Below, piece after piece: positions 44,439-58,903 of a stretch of 64,000 nt of DNA. Under the pieces are notes generated by a model. It was not told the origin of the DNA. It worked only from the letters and a program-made list of their open reading frames with translations, and did no database searches. Position 1 is the first letter of the stretch; every line of letters starts with the position of its first letter. The DNA is from Saksenaea vasiformis B4078. Taxonomy: Eukaryota > Mucoromycota > Mucoromycetes > Mucorales > Saksenaeaceae. A program made the position numbers and the translations under genes. Where the stretch lies: positions 1 through 64,000 of the forward strand of contig JNDT01001492.1 of NCBI GenBank assembly GCA_000697055.1. The letters run 5' to 3'.

Positions 44439-45960
44439 ATGTCTGCCGACAGTGTGAGCGTGGGCTTTGCTCGTCTTTCCTTTAATACTCCTCCAAACCC
44501 TGTTGGTTTTGTTCCAAAGACTTTAGGTGGTGCCAGCGCATGTCTATCCGCCGAAAATTCATCTACAAATAAAGTCAAAGGTAAAAATAATATATAGAGA
44601 AAAAAAAAAAGGACTGGAATGGAAAATTTTTGAGACGCAGGCGCCCTCATTCCGTCATGACCCATTTTCAGATGCCACCCATGGTAGACACTATACCCGA
44701 ACGTGCATACCCAGCGATGACGACGAAGAAGACGCGGATGACGATGAAGAAGAAGAAAGTTCAGACGAAGAGGAGGCATCTACAAAAGCACCTTCATTCT
44801 CTGCACATATAGCAAATCATGCGCCAACAACGCCGTCAGCGTCACTATGGAAACCACAGCCTCTTCCAAGTGATGGTGAAGATAGTGAAGGTAAACACTT
44901 ATCTGTTTTAATTAATCAGCTCTGCTGCTGTTGATCCTCGAACCGGTTTGGCTCATACATGCCCTCTTTTCGTTCTTCAGATGACGACGAAAACGGAAGT
45001 TTAGATAAACTCCGCCCGTCCAGAACTCCATCAGGGGAACAGGCCGCCACCGGATTCACAAGCGGTGCATTATCATCAATCACTACCCCTTATGACCACC
45101 ATCATCGAAGAGTTCGTCAAGTACCATCCGATACGAGTTCGAATAGTGCTCACTCCATCCATGGATCACCCTATCCATCTGTTCCTGTCTCGAAATCGGC
45201 AGAAGAGCTTTGCCAGTACGATGCTGACGATGATGATGATAATGAAGTCCTCGGGCAACAACTCAAATACATGGATGCCAACCAACTTCATCAAATGCAT
45301 CAATATCAACAAGCTCAGTTAGCTCAATTTCAATACCATCAATCCTATGCACCGTACAAACATGCTCCACCGCATTCGCGCATAAACCTTAATCAGGCGG
45401 CACCTCGTACGATGATGTCGGGCATGGATCTTCTGGTTCAGAGAGAACAAGAGAAAGCTGAAGCTAAACGACAAAAAAAGCCAAAAATTAACCCTTCCGC
45501 TGCTAAAATCGAAGGCCTTCTGGCTAAACTGCCTGAACCCGGAGCACACAACATCAGCTTCCAGCAAATTCAACAGCAGCAACAGCTGATTGGTGGTACG
45601 AATGTTAAACATACAAAGAAACACCGGCATTCTCAACCACGACTTACGTCCCACGAATTCCAACGTCCTGCACCGCCACCGATTGTAAACGACCGTCGAT
45701 CGCATCACCTGCCTTTTGCGTATCCGTACCCCGTTGTTGCTTATGACCCTGTGGCTGCAATGTGTGCCCCTTCCTGTCCTACTCCGTCAGTCTATCAATA
45801 TCCATATGCGGGTCAAATAAATCAAGTTGCAAACAACTCGCCAAGATCTCCCACATCAGATGTGTTTCGCCAAGGGAATGGACCGAGCATACACTACTCT
45901 CAACATATCAATAGCAAACGATCAAGTGCACCCATGACTGCATCTGAACTAACTCCCTAA
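44439..45960 (+). CDS. Disordered low-complexity protein of unknown function
   Basis: I do not recognise a family. The proposed ATG (44439) opens MSADSVSVGFARLSFNTPP, a short conserved-looking N-terminus. After an intron whose boundaries are uncertain (about 44570-44637) comes an acidic block (SDDDEEDADDDEEEESSDEE). A second intron (about 44891-44980) leads to the large last exon. That exon holds a His/Ser segment, a second acidic run (DADDDDDNE), a Gln/His-rich block (QMHQYQQAQLAQFQYHQ), and a short charged helix (MDLLVQREQEKAEAKRQKK). Next comes PSAAKIEGLLAKLPEPG, then Pro/Tyr-rich sequence to the stop at 45958-45960. Without membrane segments and with so much disorder it is probably a regulatory or scaffold protein. 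The charged helix plus KIEGLLAKLPEPG looks like a linear-motif module and would be the best search query. Confidence 0.7.
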
Positions 45961-48900
45961 GAAGAAATTCTCTCAACTACATAAGATACCATAAAAAAGT
46001 TAGAACAACTCTACATCTTTTTTTCTTTACTTGCTATTGGAAAGGGGTTTAAAGTTTATCAACCCGTTAGCACTCCTCTCCGCTTCTTATCCTCAAAGTT
46101 ATTAGCATGACGAGTCCAGGGTTCAAACCCATAGTCCATTGTATGTAACCTAATCCAAGGTTGTAGAAGAACAGTACACGCTTATTGAATGAACATCTCC
46201 ACTGTCACCAATTAAGTCTCACGTCAACCAATGACACAAGAACTAATCAGATGTACGTCGTTAATACATCCGTTTTTCGTTAGAAAATCAACTAATACAT
46301 GAACCTGGTCATTTTCCGATGCAAAAATTACCGATTAGTATAATATTCATCGAAAGTAACTTCACGTTAGCATTGGGAGATGACAGGTGGATCTGTTCGT
46401 GGCAGATCGTCCTGCACAAGTCATGAAACAGTAAGCCTGATCTTTCCCTTTGAATAAACCAAGAGCAATTTATAGTCTCGACAGGCCTGTATACAGCTCA
46501 AGTAAGCTGATAGAAGTACAAGGACATCCTGAAATAGATTCTGACGGAATAAGTCTACTGCTTGACTAGTGCAGGTTGCAAAACTTTGAGGAAGAAAAAG
46601 ACCCAATAACACTGCTATCTGGGTAATGGCTGCTTCGTTTATTGTGCCACTGAATGCAGGTTCAACGGCACTTTGTTTTGATCATTCTGGATATCGCATC
46701 ACAGCGTTTTAGGTTTTTACATAATAATACCGACTAAGGGCCAGCAAGATTCAAATAAGCTGTTCTTAATTACTAAATCTCTTCATCTATATCGTAGTTG
46801 ATTAGAGATACAGGATCTTGCCTATCATGCTCCGCTTTGGCTCCAAATAAACTTTGATTACCTCGATCTCCGCGCTATTATATACCGTTTATGCAGCATC
46901 AGAGTTAGGGTCCTCTACCATGCTAACGTAAAGATGCTTCATGATAATCTTGAGATGCTACCGACATTTACTTAGGAGAACCGTGAGCATTGCGCTTGTC
47001 TTCGGCTCAACTTTCTCGCCAGTCGCCTGCAGTAAGTAGTTCGGATAATCATTCACAAAATGAATCATTCGTGTCTACCATGTAGGCTGCGTGAGCTCTG
47101 ATCCAAACCACCTTGTATGCGTGGATGTAGCTCTTGCTGTTGCCGTCAGGTCGGTAGAAAACGATGTTGTCAAAGTACAGACCATGTTGTTCGTCATTCT
47201 ATATCTCACTGCAAGAATCTAGATTCTGCGTCGCTTCATTCGCTGGAACCGCAGACCCTCCTCTCGCCGCCGCAAACGACCAATGATGCGGGGCAGACCC
47301 CTGCTTCTGGTCAGGAATACCCTTCAGGGCTCGTGAATATACATAAGAGATATTGGGTATGCTTTTACGCTGCTCGAAAATTTTCTGCGTCCATCAGGGG
47401 ATCCAAGCCCATGCAGGTTTTTTTATTGTTTAACTGACGCATATTTGATTCTTCCTTAAGGCACATTTGGCTCCTCATGGGGTGCAGAATGTGTTTGGAG
47501 TAAAAAAAATAAAAATAAAAAAAAAGAACCATTCGATAAGCAGCAGATAGGAAATAATCTAGGCTTCGGCAAGACACATTTGTTCAGGAATGCATTCGAG
47601 ATTAATCAATCTGCAATGCCAACAAAAAATTGGTAGAATAACTCGCTGGAACAGGGACCTTCTCTCGAGAAACAAATGGATCGCACAACTCGGCAATTAT
47701 AGCATTTACCCACACTACATGACCCCTGATTTCTACAAATGTGCCCTATGCCGATACATAATTCAACAAAAAGAATGTAACGCACCAGTAAAAAATAGTT
47801 AGACATCTATGGCACTTAGAGTAAAGATTCGGCAGAAAACAGAAACAAGTGTAATAACTATTCGTATACTAGAACTTCAAACTTTTGGCTATGCAAAACT
47901 CCATAGGTAGATGTCAGAGTATGTGCGCGTAACATAAATAATGCAATGATCGACAACAAGGTATGCTGAATTCCAACGAAATGCTCTGCCTCGAAGTGTG
48001 AATATAAAATATCAGACCAGCACGTGTATTTGCCATGTGCTGACGTAAAGCTCGCGTTTATTGGATAAAGGGCCTGGATGCATTTCTGAGTCCTCTCCTT
48101 GTCAAAGGTAATGAGTACATCGCTTCCAAAATAGTTTCATCCACTATGGATATCATCCAAGTAATTTGAACTGCATTCTACAGAGTAATCCGTTAAGTCA
48201 TAATGAGTGCAAAACGAAAGCCAAGCTTTTGGGACAAAAGCAGAGATATTGCCACATAGCTGAAGCATAGGCAACTCTATACTCTTAATCATGAGGCATA
48301 CTGCAGTTTGGAATCAAGTCAATTGATAAGGTGTACGGAAGGATACAACACATGAAAAGGGCTTGGCGTGGCAAACAAGTATGATATTCCTTTCACATAC
48401 CAATAAACCGCTGCCATAAGATTTTATTTTTTTTTCCGCCAGAAGACGCATTTTTTGATTGGTATTAGCAAACTTTATATACCTCGGCGAGGAGGGTCGA
48501 CCGGGTAATAGATATTAACCATGTCATGGTTCCATCAGTCAAAACTCTATGAGTTAACGTACATTCATTATCCCGCTCATACATCAGCGAACTATGGAAT
48601 AGGAGTCTACAGAAGGCGCTCAGTCTATAGATCGCTCAAAGCTCTTAGCTAGGAGTAGCCTTTATATGAACAGACAGCAAAGCCAGTCTATCGTATCTGA
48701 TCCAAAAGTATTATTATTTACGACAACATCCTTGAGAGAATCTTCGTTAACTGAGATCTTATCGTATCCCTTCCTATCTGTTACCTTTTCTTCGCAAAGA
48801 GCCTACTTAACGAATCGTCGGCGTCATATTTTCCACTTTGATCGTCGTATATAAGTTTGGGCTGCATAGAGTTAGGGTTTTTCTATCATCGCTTGTATCG

Positions 48901-50673
48901 AAATTGATTTGTCGCGAAGCAGAGTAATCACATTAATCTTTCTTTTTCTGCCACTATAGAGTAGTGGGAAACTTACCTGTCAAGTGCTTCTTAGACGAAA
49001 TCCAAGCGAAAATTCAATCAGTTGAATGATTTCATTCTTCACAGTTGAAAATGCCCAGTGAAATCTATGTGTGATAATACGGAACGTCTGTTGCGCTTAA
49101 CGGTAATATATTTAAGCGACACGTTATGCGCTCTTGCAGGATAGCGCCATTGACCACGTTACTGTTCTTTTTACATAAAGCACTGGCAAAGCAACTAATG
49201 AGCCTAACATTTTGCAGAAATATGTGCATACATCGGTTCGATTTTGTAGTTTGCACATTCCTTTCACACAAGAGACCACTTGACAAGGAAAGGGTCGTTA
49301 GACTTTGATAGCAGTGACGTTCTGGATAGCCTGATCCGCTCGTGCAGCGAGAGTAGAAAGATGATATAAGTGTACTAAAGGAATGCACTTTAATGGGTCC
49401 TCTGAAAGGAACAAACAAAATTATTGTTTCGGCGTGATTAAGCCTTGATCGTAATGACAACCTCGTTTCATATACGAATACATCGCTTTTGAAATGATCA
49501 GCACAAGACTCATTTCCACTTAGATTATACAAGTAACTGCGTTACAAAGGTACATTTTTTATGTATCTTGCTGGAGATTATTTACAGCTTACAATCTCGC
49601 TCTCTGAATATTCCGAGAAGTTATTATTCCAGTGCATACGGTTTAAAATTAGCTGATTTTTTTACGGCGCAAGTCAAGCTGTCTTTGTTGTGATATCAAT
49701 CACTTTTCTTACTTTGTAACACAACATACGAGAAAAAAGGCAGTGTTTGTATTGTGATCGACTAGATAAGATAAAATTCGGAATGTGTGCCGATGATATG
49801 ACCGTGACGGAGAATTTGCTGGGAAATATCCACGACTCAATATAACGTTCGATCAAGCCCACCACCGAGGGAGACTGACGTATAAGGTAGGATTGACGGC
49901 CTCAGGTTTGCCATGCCTACCTATTTAACGATGCTAAGGGATGGTCGAATTGTCCTGCCAAACATATAATGAATCGTACCATTTTAATTCTTTCTGTCAT
50001 GTCTGCTCCCGCTTTCATCACAAACTTACCATCTTTCCGTTTGTATCGCTGTATGCGAACGATTATTATTATTATTATTATTACGATCACGCTGCTTTTG
50101 CTTTTTTTTAATATGCGGTTAATGTGGTAACACAACAAATTTCATAGCTGAACTTTGCTTATGTGAGGTAGCTTAACGGAAGATCTAGGCTGGGACCAGT
50201 GTGGTACAAACGGTAAGTTAAGGTAACATTGGTCAAAGAAACGTGTGAGGACATCAGGGACCGTGTGTATAGCTGCTGAAGCGTGGGAAAATATGCTACA
50301 GTACGATTAGGTTTATGGTGCAACGATCGATCTGCATAGTCTCCGCTGTACATGCTTTTCCGTGGTACTTTCAGGATGCGAAGTTCCCCAATTCATCGCG
50401 CAAGGTCTGGGTTTACATCTGATGCGAAGTGGTAGGGTTTCAGTCGGCAAGAAGTCCGAAGAAACGTCAGATGGAAAGCCCAGAAACAGAGCGAATTTGG
50501 CTGGATTAAAAAGACATGATTGGACGAGACACTCTATCTGAGTAACATTCATGTTAGAGGACGAATGTTCCTAAGTTTTTTAAAGTACGGGGATTTAATC
50601 TTCAATTGCTCTTAAGTAAATTTTTCGGGTCCGTCCCTTTTTTTTCCCTTCTCTTCTTCCGACATAATAATCA
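45961..50673. other. Long gene-poor region (4.7 kb)
   Basis: No gene is recognised. The longest open frame is 155 residues on the minus strand at 49065-49532 (NESCADHFKSDVFVYETRLS, LRSRLNHAETIILFVPFRG), without a known motif. A 106-residue plus-strand frame at 47117-47437 is also unexplained. A gggttcaaaccc at 46119-46130 resembles a tRNA T-loop, but the rest of a tRNA cannot be folded around it. A T-run lies at 48425-48436 and an ATT microsatellite at 50062-50083. The region is AT-rich and may be old transposon debris. Confidence 0.4.
50062..50083 (+). repeat. ATT microsatellite
   Basis: This is a run of seven perfect ATT units, about 590 bp upstream of the amino acid transporter start codon. 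Confidence 0.9.
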
Positions 50674-52221
50674 ATGGCTGCCGAGGGTCCTAAAAAGGGC
50701 TCTTCTCCTTTCGCCTCACTAAGCGGGGATGGACTAATGAAGGAGGATATTCCTTCTGGTAAACAAAACGACCTTCAATGGCTAATTTATCCTAATAACC
50801 ATGGTAGTTGAGAACAGCCTGGATCAAGTTGATCACGGCTTGGACCGAGAGTCGCAGGGATCAAGTTTTACTGCCTATCTCAGTGTTGTCTGTATCATTG
50901 CAGGCACTGGTGCCCTCGGACTTCCTTACGCTTTAGCTCTAGGTGGATGGATTGGTAATACATGGTCATTCATGATATGAAAGTACATACTGACCGGATG
51001 TTTTTTTTTATTCTAGGTCTTTTCATTCTTGGCCTCAGCTGGATCTGTTGTTTATGTAAATTTATTATTTTATCAGCTATCAACTCCGTTTGCTCACATG
51101 CTTTTTTTTTTCTCGGCAGATACCGGTGTTATTCTTATTCGGTCACTGTACGCCAAAGGAAACGTCCGCCTCACCTCCTACCAGGAAGTGGCCGAAGCCT
51201 CGTTTGGTGTCATTGGTGGCTGGGTTGCCTTCTTTTTCACAGCAGTCACATTAGTCGGTGTGCCTGTGCTCTACATGCTGCTTTGTGGCCAAAACTTGCA
51301 TCAAGTCCTTAAAGGAACCAAGGGAGAATTAACCTTCGAGATCTGGGTCATTATTTGCTCGGCACTGGTTGCGATACCTTATGTTTTCTTCAAGTCCCTG
51401 AAAGAAGTGGGTATTTTGAGTTGTTTCGGCACCATTTCGACAGCTGTTGTTATCCTGATCGTTCTGGCTATGGCTGTCCAAGATGATCAACTTCCAGATT
51501 TCATTGATCATAGCCCAGTTATCTGGGAAAAATTCCCTATTGCGCTCAGTGCCATTGCTTTCAGTTTCGGTGAGTACATCAGAGCATGGATTGAACCTTC
51601 GATATTAATACTCCGCTAGGTGGTAACCCCGTCTATTGTCACGTCGAGGCTGGTATGCGCCGCCCTCAAGACTGGAACAAGGCTATGGCCGCCGGTTTAA
51701 CGACCTGTGTTTTGCTTTATTATTTGGTGGCTGTTCCTGGCTACTACGTTTACGGACATACAGCTGCTTCCCCCATCTACGACAGCATTCCTGACGGCGC
51801 CGCCAAAATCGCATCTATCGTTATTATCACCATTCACGTTCTCTTGACTACACCTATCTTACTGACATCATTTTCGCTGGATATCGAAAAATTACTCAAG
51901 ATCTCTTCTGGAAAACTCTCTCCCTGGATGGAGTTCCTGACGCGTGTGTCCCTCCGTCTGATCCTCGTCGTGATTGTTGCCGTCATTGCCGTCAAGGTGC
52001 CTTTCTTTGGTGACTTTATGGCCTTGCTCGGTGCATTTTCCAACTGCGCCCTTATTTTCATCTTCCCTGTCCTTTTCTATTTCAAACTAACCGGTGTCCG
52101 CAACAAACCCTGGTGGGAACTCATCTTGGCGTTTATTACGGTATTATTGGGCATTGTGGGTTTGATTTTCGGAACCATCTCAGCATGTCAAGCATTGCAC
52201 GCAGACTTCAACGGGTACTAA
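50674..52221 (+). CDS. Amino acid transporter, AAAP family (vacuolar AVT type)
   Basis: This is a proton-coupled amino acid carrier; the AVT group moves neutral amino acids across the vacuolar membrane. Exons at about 50674-50759, 50807-50955, 51017-51057, 51120-51571 and 51619-52221 join in frame. The N-terminus is cytosolic (MAAEGPKKGSSPFASLSGDG). The first helix has the family motif SVVCIIAGTGALGLPYALAL with GGWIG. Then come LTSYQEVAEASFGVIGGWVA, GVPVLYMLLCGQNLHQ, PYVFFKSLKEVGILSCFGT, FPIALSAIAFSFGGNPVYCH, EAGMRRPQDWNKAM, TCVLLYYLVAVPGYYVYG and LLGAFSNCALIFIFPVLFYF. About eleven membrane helices can be counted. Membrane location (vacuole or plasma membrane) and substrate cannot be fixed from sequence. 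Confidence 0.9.
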
Positions 52222-54834
52222 ACATTAATATAAAGAAACGCAATACTCTCGTTATTTTTTTTCCTTTTTGTTTTCGCATTGCATTGTTTCAGAAAATTAT
52301 TTATACATTAAAACGTTACCATTTAAAGAAGAAGCTTTAGACTTCTTAGATATTCAAATTCCTTACTATCGCTTGTTTAGTGGGTTGCAAATTATTAATA
52401 TTATTATTTTCCTTCTACATTGCGGCCCTTCCCTTTTATGCTCAGTTTCATAATTCGTTGTGTCCGGTCTACCAAATAGCTTGCACCAGTGTCCGAATTC
52501 TTGATCGCAGTGCTTTAGCCTCAATATATTACATTACTTTCGAGAGTACCCAGAAACCTGGATCTTACTTATCTAGCTGACAGGGATTTTTCGGGCATGC
52601 TGGCCACTCTGCTAATCTCCAGGATGCTTTCTCAGAAGAATATCAGTAAAGATACACAAAGGCACGTCTATAGCGCTCGATGGGCGACCCTATACTCTAA
52701 AGCCGTTCTCGAAGTTCGTCTTGATTATCTGAACCTAAGGACAGCATCCACATAATCCACCTCTTTCCCAGCATGCCTGCTTTGGAATGAATTTTGTCTT
52801 GGTTATTGCAGAAATCTCTTGGTTGGTATATCGTGTGATATTCACGGAAGCAGTTATGGCGTCAAATGATGGTATGATGAATCCAAAGTGCAAGCACCTT
52901 TGCTATTAATTTATAGAATGTTTTTATATGTATATATAGTTAGATCCCTCATATAGTCTATCTTGCGACCAAGCAGCGTAAAATGACCGTGACGCTTTAA
53001 CTGCAGATCAGTGATACCTTTGACACCATACGTACTTGTATCCATCAACAAAGATCCGCAACAGTGACTATCTTTCTCATAACGGCTTCTCAGTCAACTG
53101 TGCCCATTTCCTCACAAGGTCTGACAACACAGTTGAAGCAAAACTGTCTGTTGTCGTTTTCCCAGAAATTTGGCAGTTTTATTGCGCGTTTTACAACAAC
53201 TTTCAATATATAACGATGCCCTACTGTATCCTGACTGAAATTTGTAGTTGTGAGAAGTGAAAGCAGTTGGGTACCTCAATCTGGCCTGATCCAGGATAAA
53301 TTTGACGCAAGAGTCCTCTTGGTAGTTCCTTGTTCTGCATTAAGTATATCATCGGCCTGTTCGAACGACGACCTTGGAACGGGATCTGCCTTCGCCAGAC
53401 TTTCTCGTGGTTATTGCAATTTTTTCCTCTGCTTCTCTTGTTTCTTTTCTTCTAACTGCTGGCGTGCTTCTTTATAGACGTTGTCTTAGGCTTATCTTCA
53501 AGGTTTCCTTGGCACGATCGCTTTCAGTTGGTCGTGGAAGACACTGTACAAGGCCTCAAGCGCTTGATCTGCTGATATTGCTGATTCAGCTACCCTTTTC
53601 CTTGTGCGCTTCAAGCGTAACTGGGGTCATGGTACGGTCATGTTTAATAAACAGAATATGACCGGTTATTAAGTTTTTGCAGATATCAGTCGATAAGAGC
53701 TTACTCTGTAAAAATTGGATATGCGTGTATGAGATAAGAAGAAGAAAAGTTGTCAGTAAACGATCCTTTTTTTTCGCTTTTCAAATCTTAACGGTCCTGT
53801 GGGTCTTGACATCATCTTTAATCCTGTTACCTGTTCAGTGTTCAGTCAGACAGCGGACTGTAGACCTTGAACAAATACCGCTAATGAATGACGCATCTCC
53901 AGATAGTTTTTACATATGCTTCTGGGTAAAACCACCAGAGAGCACCATGTGGTAATTATCTTTAGGTCAGTAGTAAAGGAATAAAGGGGCGACGGTTAGC
54001 AAGGATAACCCATGTCGCACAAGAAAAAGATAAATGACGTCCACACAGTATTGATTCCGCCTATATATCGGCGCAACAGAGGCTTTATACTTCGTAAGGA
54101 TAAATGGAAAAAGAGAACACTATTTGCTTGCCTGGAAATCCGTCGGTGAAGTCTTTAGGAAACAGCTGCGGTACTTCTTGGAGAACGGATAGGAACAGGT
54201 CACGCGTTTTCAGCAGAAGAAACAAATGATACAAAGCAATCGGGTAACCAGCATGAGATGAACGCACTTGATGCGAAGAGGCAGCTAGAGGATTGGAAAT
54301 AAGGAGAGTAGAAACGGGCGTCTTCCTTAATAAACTTAGAAAATCAACGAAAGATTCTTCCAGATAGTGACAGCAGCTACGTATTTAATATATTATCTGG
54401 AGACTTATCAAGAAGTGGTACTACGAAGAAATTTTACCAATATTGAGTGTATAAAGATCACACTAATGTGAATACTGTAGAGCCTACTACTAAAATGAAG
54501 CAGTTAAATCTGTACTAGGATATCCGGTAAGTCTTTATCATGCTATAAATATAGCGTTTATGAGAACTTGGTACCTTGAGACTTTTTAGTTTATGCATAG
54601 AATCCTAGGCTATTTGACAGCACCCTGCTTGAATTTCAGCGAATCTCAGGTCTGAGTCAAAGCTTAGGCCAAAAAAAAAAAATACCCTCTCCGTATTTCC
54701 AGGCGTCCAATCAAATGAAACTCAAAAATTTTTGGTTGGAAGATAACTTGTGGTGGAAACGTTGTGTTCTTTTGTTTTTGTTGTTTCTCACCATCGTACC
54801 CAATCCGTCCTATTTATTATAGCCAAATTCTGTC
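52222..54834. other. Gene-poor region between transporter and SRPK-type kinase
   Basis: No gene is established. On the minus strand at 53277-53487 a frame reads NVYKEARQQLEEKKQEKQRK, a coiled-coil-like stretch. A TAA (53411-53413) then interrupts it, and RESLAKADPVPRSSFEQADD and TTKRTLASNLSWIRPD follow before a stop. It may be a decayed gene or need an unseen intron. Plus-strand frames across the same bases (53250-53661, 53677-53955) look like shadows. Nothing else stands out. Confidence 0.35.
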
Positions 54835-57318
<2,484 letters not shown>

Positions 57319-58903
57319 AATAAAGAAAAGAAAAAAAAGGAAAAAGGAAAAAAAAAAATGAAGCTATTATTTGACAATGTCTAGCATCGTTGCTATTATT
57401 TACCATCTATTAAGCTCTACTATACACTTTATACGTGTGCACAAGCCAAAAGAAAGAAGGAAGAAAAAAATGATGAGCACGCGGCTAGCATGATCACAGG
57501 ACCATTAACAAATTAGGTGACATTAGAACATCATGCATCTGGCTAAAATAGCCTAGTTATTGTCAAATTACTTTGTTTAGAGAGTATTTTAACATCACAA
57601 TGATGCGGTGTAGGAGCTGCATTTAGAAAAATGAGTGACGATAGGAACAATGATGGCCTACACACAATCTTTGCGCCGTGATACTAAAAGATACTACTTT
57701 CTTGCCATGATAAGTAAGTCTATCATTGATCTACATGGATGGTTCTTTCTCGCGGGTCTTTGATAGAACCTTTCGTCGCTATCCTGAAAGTAGATATCCA
57801 TAGAATCAATGCCAAGCTGAATTGAGAAGCAGACGTGAAATCGACAAGTGGATTGAAATGGAAATGGGACAAACATGTGGCAGAGTTGGGATCAGCATGA
57901 GACAATACCAAATCCACATGAGAAGTGGGATCGGCCAAGCTTAGGGCAAAGCTTAGGGAGAACTTCGCGGACTGAAATAGCAACTGGGACAGGGTTGTAC
58001 TTATGTCCTCAGGCCTTTCAGGAACAGTGCGTGGTTTTGCGTAACTTTTATTTCTCAAAAGCATTCCAAGAAGGAAAAAGGGAATTACATGCCGCTTTCA
58101 AAAGAAGGCATACGATCGGTACGCGAGATACAAGACAGGCAACAAATTGCTCAAGCTTCATGCTATGCACTGGTGAACCGGTAGACATTCTCGTCATGAA
58201 GTCAGATGCAACGATGGCATCGGCGATACGAAAGGCTGGTAATAACCAATGAATATAGCACGTCTGTATGCTTTTCATCTATTTATTTTTCGATCGGAGT
58301 TGTGGATTCAGATCAATGGGCAAATGGGTGTACAAAAATTCCCAAAATGGCAGTTCCGTATGCTATCATCCTCGATGACCCACGTAGCGAAGCAGGCTTG
58401 TGTATTGCACTGGTGGGTCATACCGGAATGATCCAGTATCACGCTCTGCTTCCGTTCGATCCAAATAGGACTCACTCACTATAAACACACTGACGATCCT
58501 CGTCACCAAGACCCATGAGGCACAGATCCCCAGCCATCCAGAATCGCCATGGCGCAAGTGCGTCATCCGTCAGCCAATGTCTGCAGATGCGCTGCGGTTG
58601 TGCAAAAAATATGAAGAAGGTGCGAGCGCAGAATGTGGGATCCTAGTCGACGTAAACCGTCGTTTGACATCGCAGTAACCTTCACATAGTATGGAGAACT
58701 TGGTAGCACGGTCCTCCTTTCTTTGTGACCCAATAACAGCAACTCCGTGACTTTTTACACTCATCCAATGAACAAACTGGTTAAATAAAAAAGGGTTAAG
58801 TTGGGGAACGGGTTTATACCTCACAAACCAAAAATAAAGCTTTCTTTTTGGGGCTGTCTACCTTCTTCATTCTTCATTCGCTCCTTCATTCATCTCGGAG
58901 GAA
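57319..58903. other. Spacer between SRPK-type kinase and alginate-lyase-like gene
   Basis: No gene is recognised. An A-rich tract follows the kinase stop. Overlapping open frames at 57694-58278 (both strands) and 58206-58566 have no motifs. A duplicated agcttaggg(c/g)a lies at about 57938-57960. Near 58862-58890 there is a ttcattc/ttcattcg repeat just before the next start codon. Confidence 0.4.

Noticed and set aside
46119..46130. T-loop-like gggttcaaaccc suggesting a tRNA gene
   Set aside because: The T stem does not pair fully on either strand, and no A box, D arm or acceptor stem can be placed around it.
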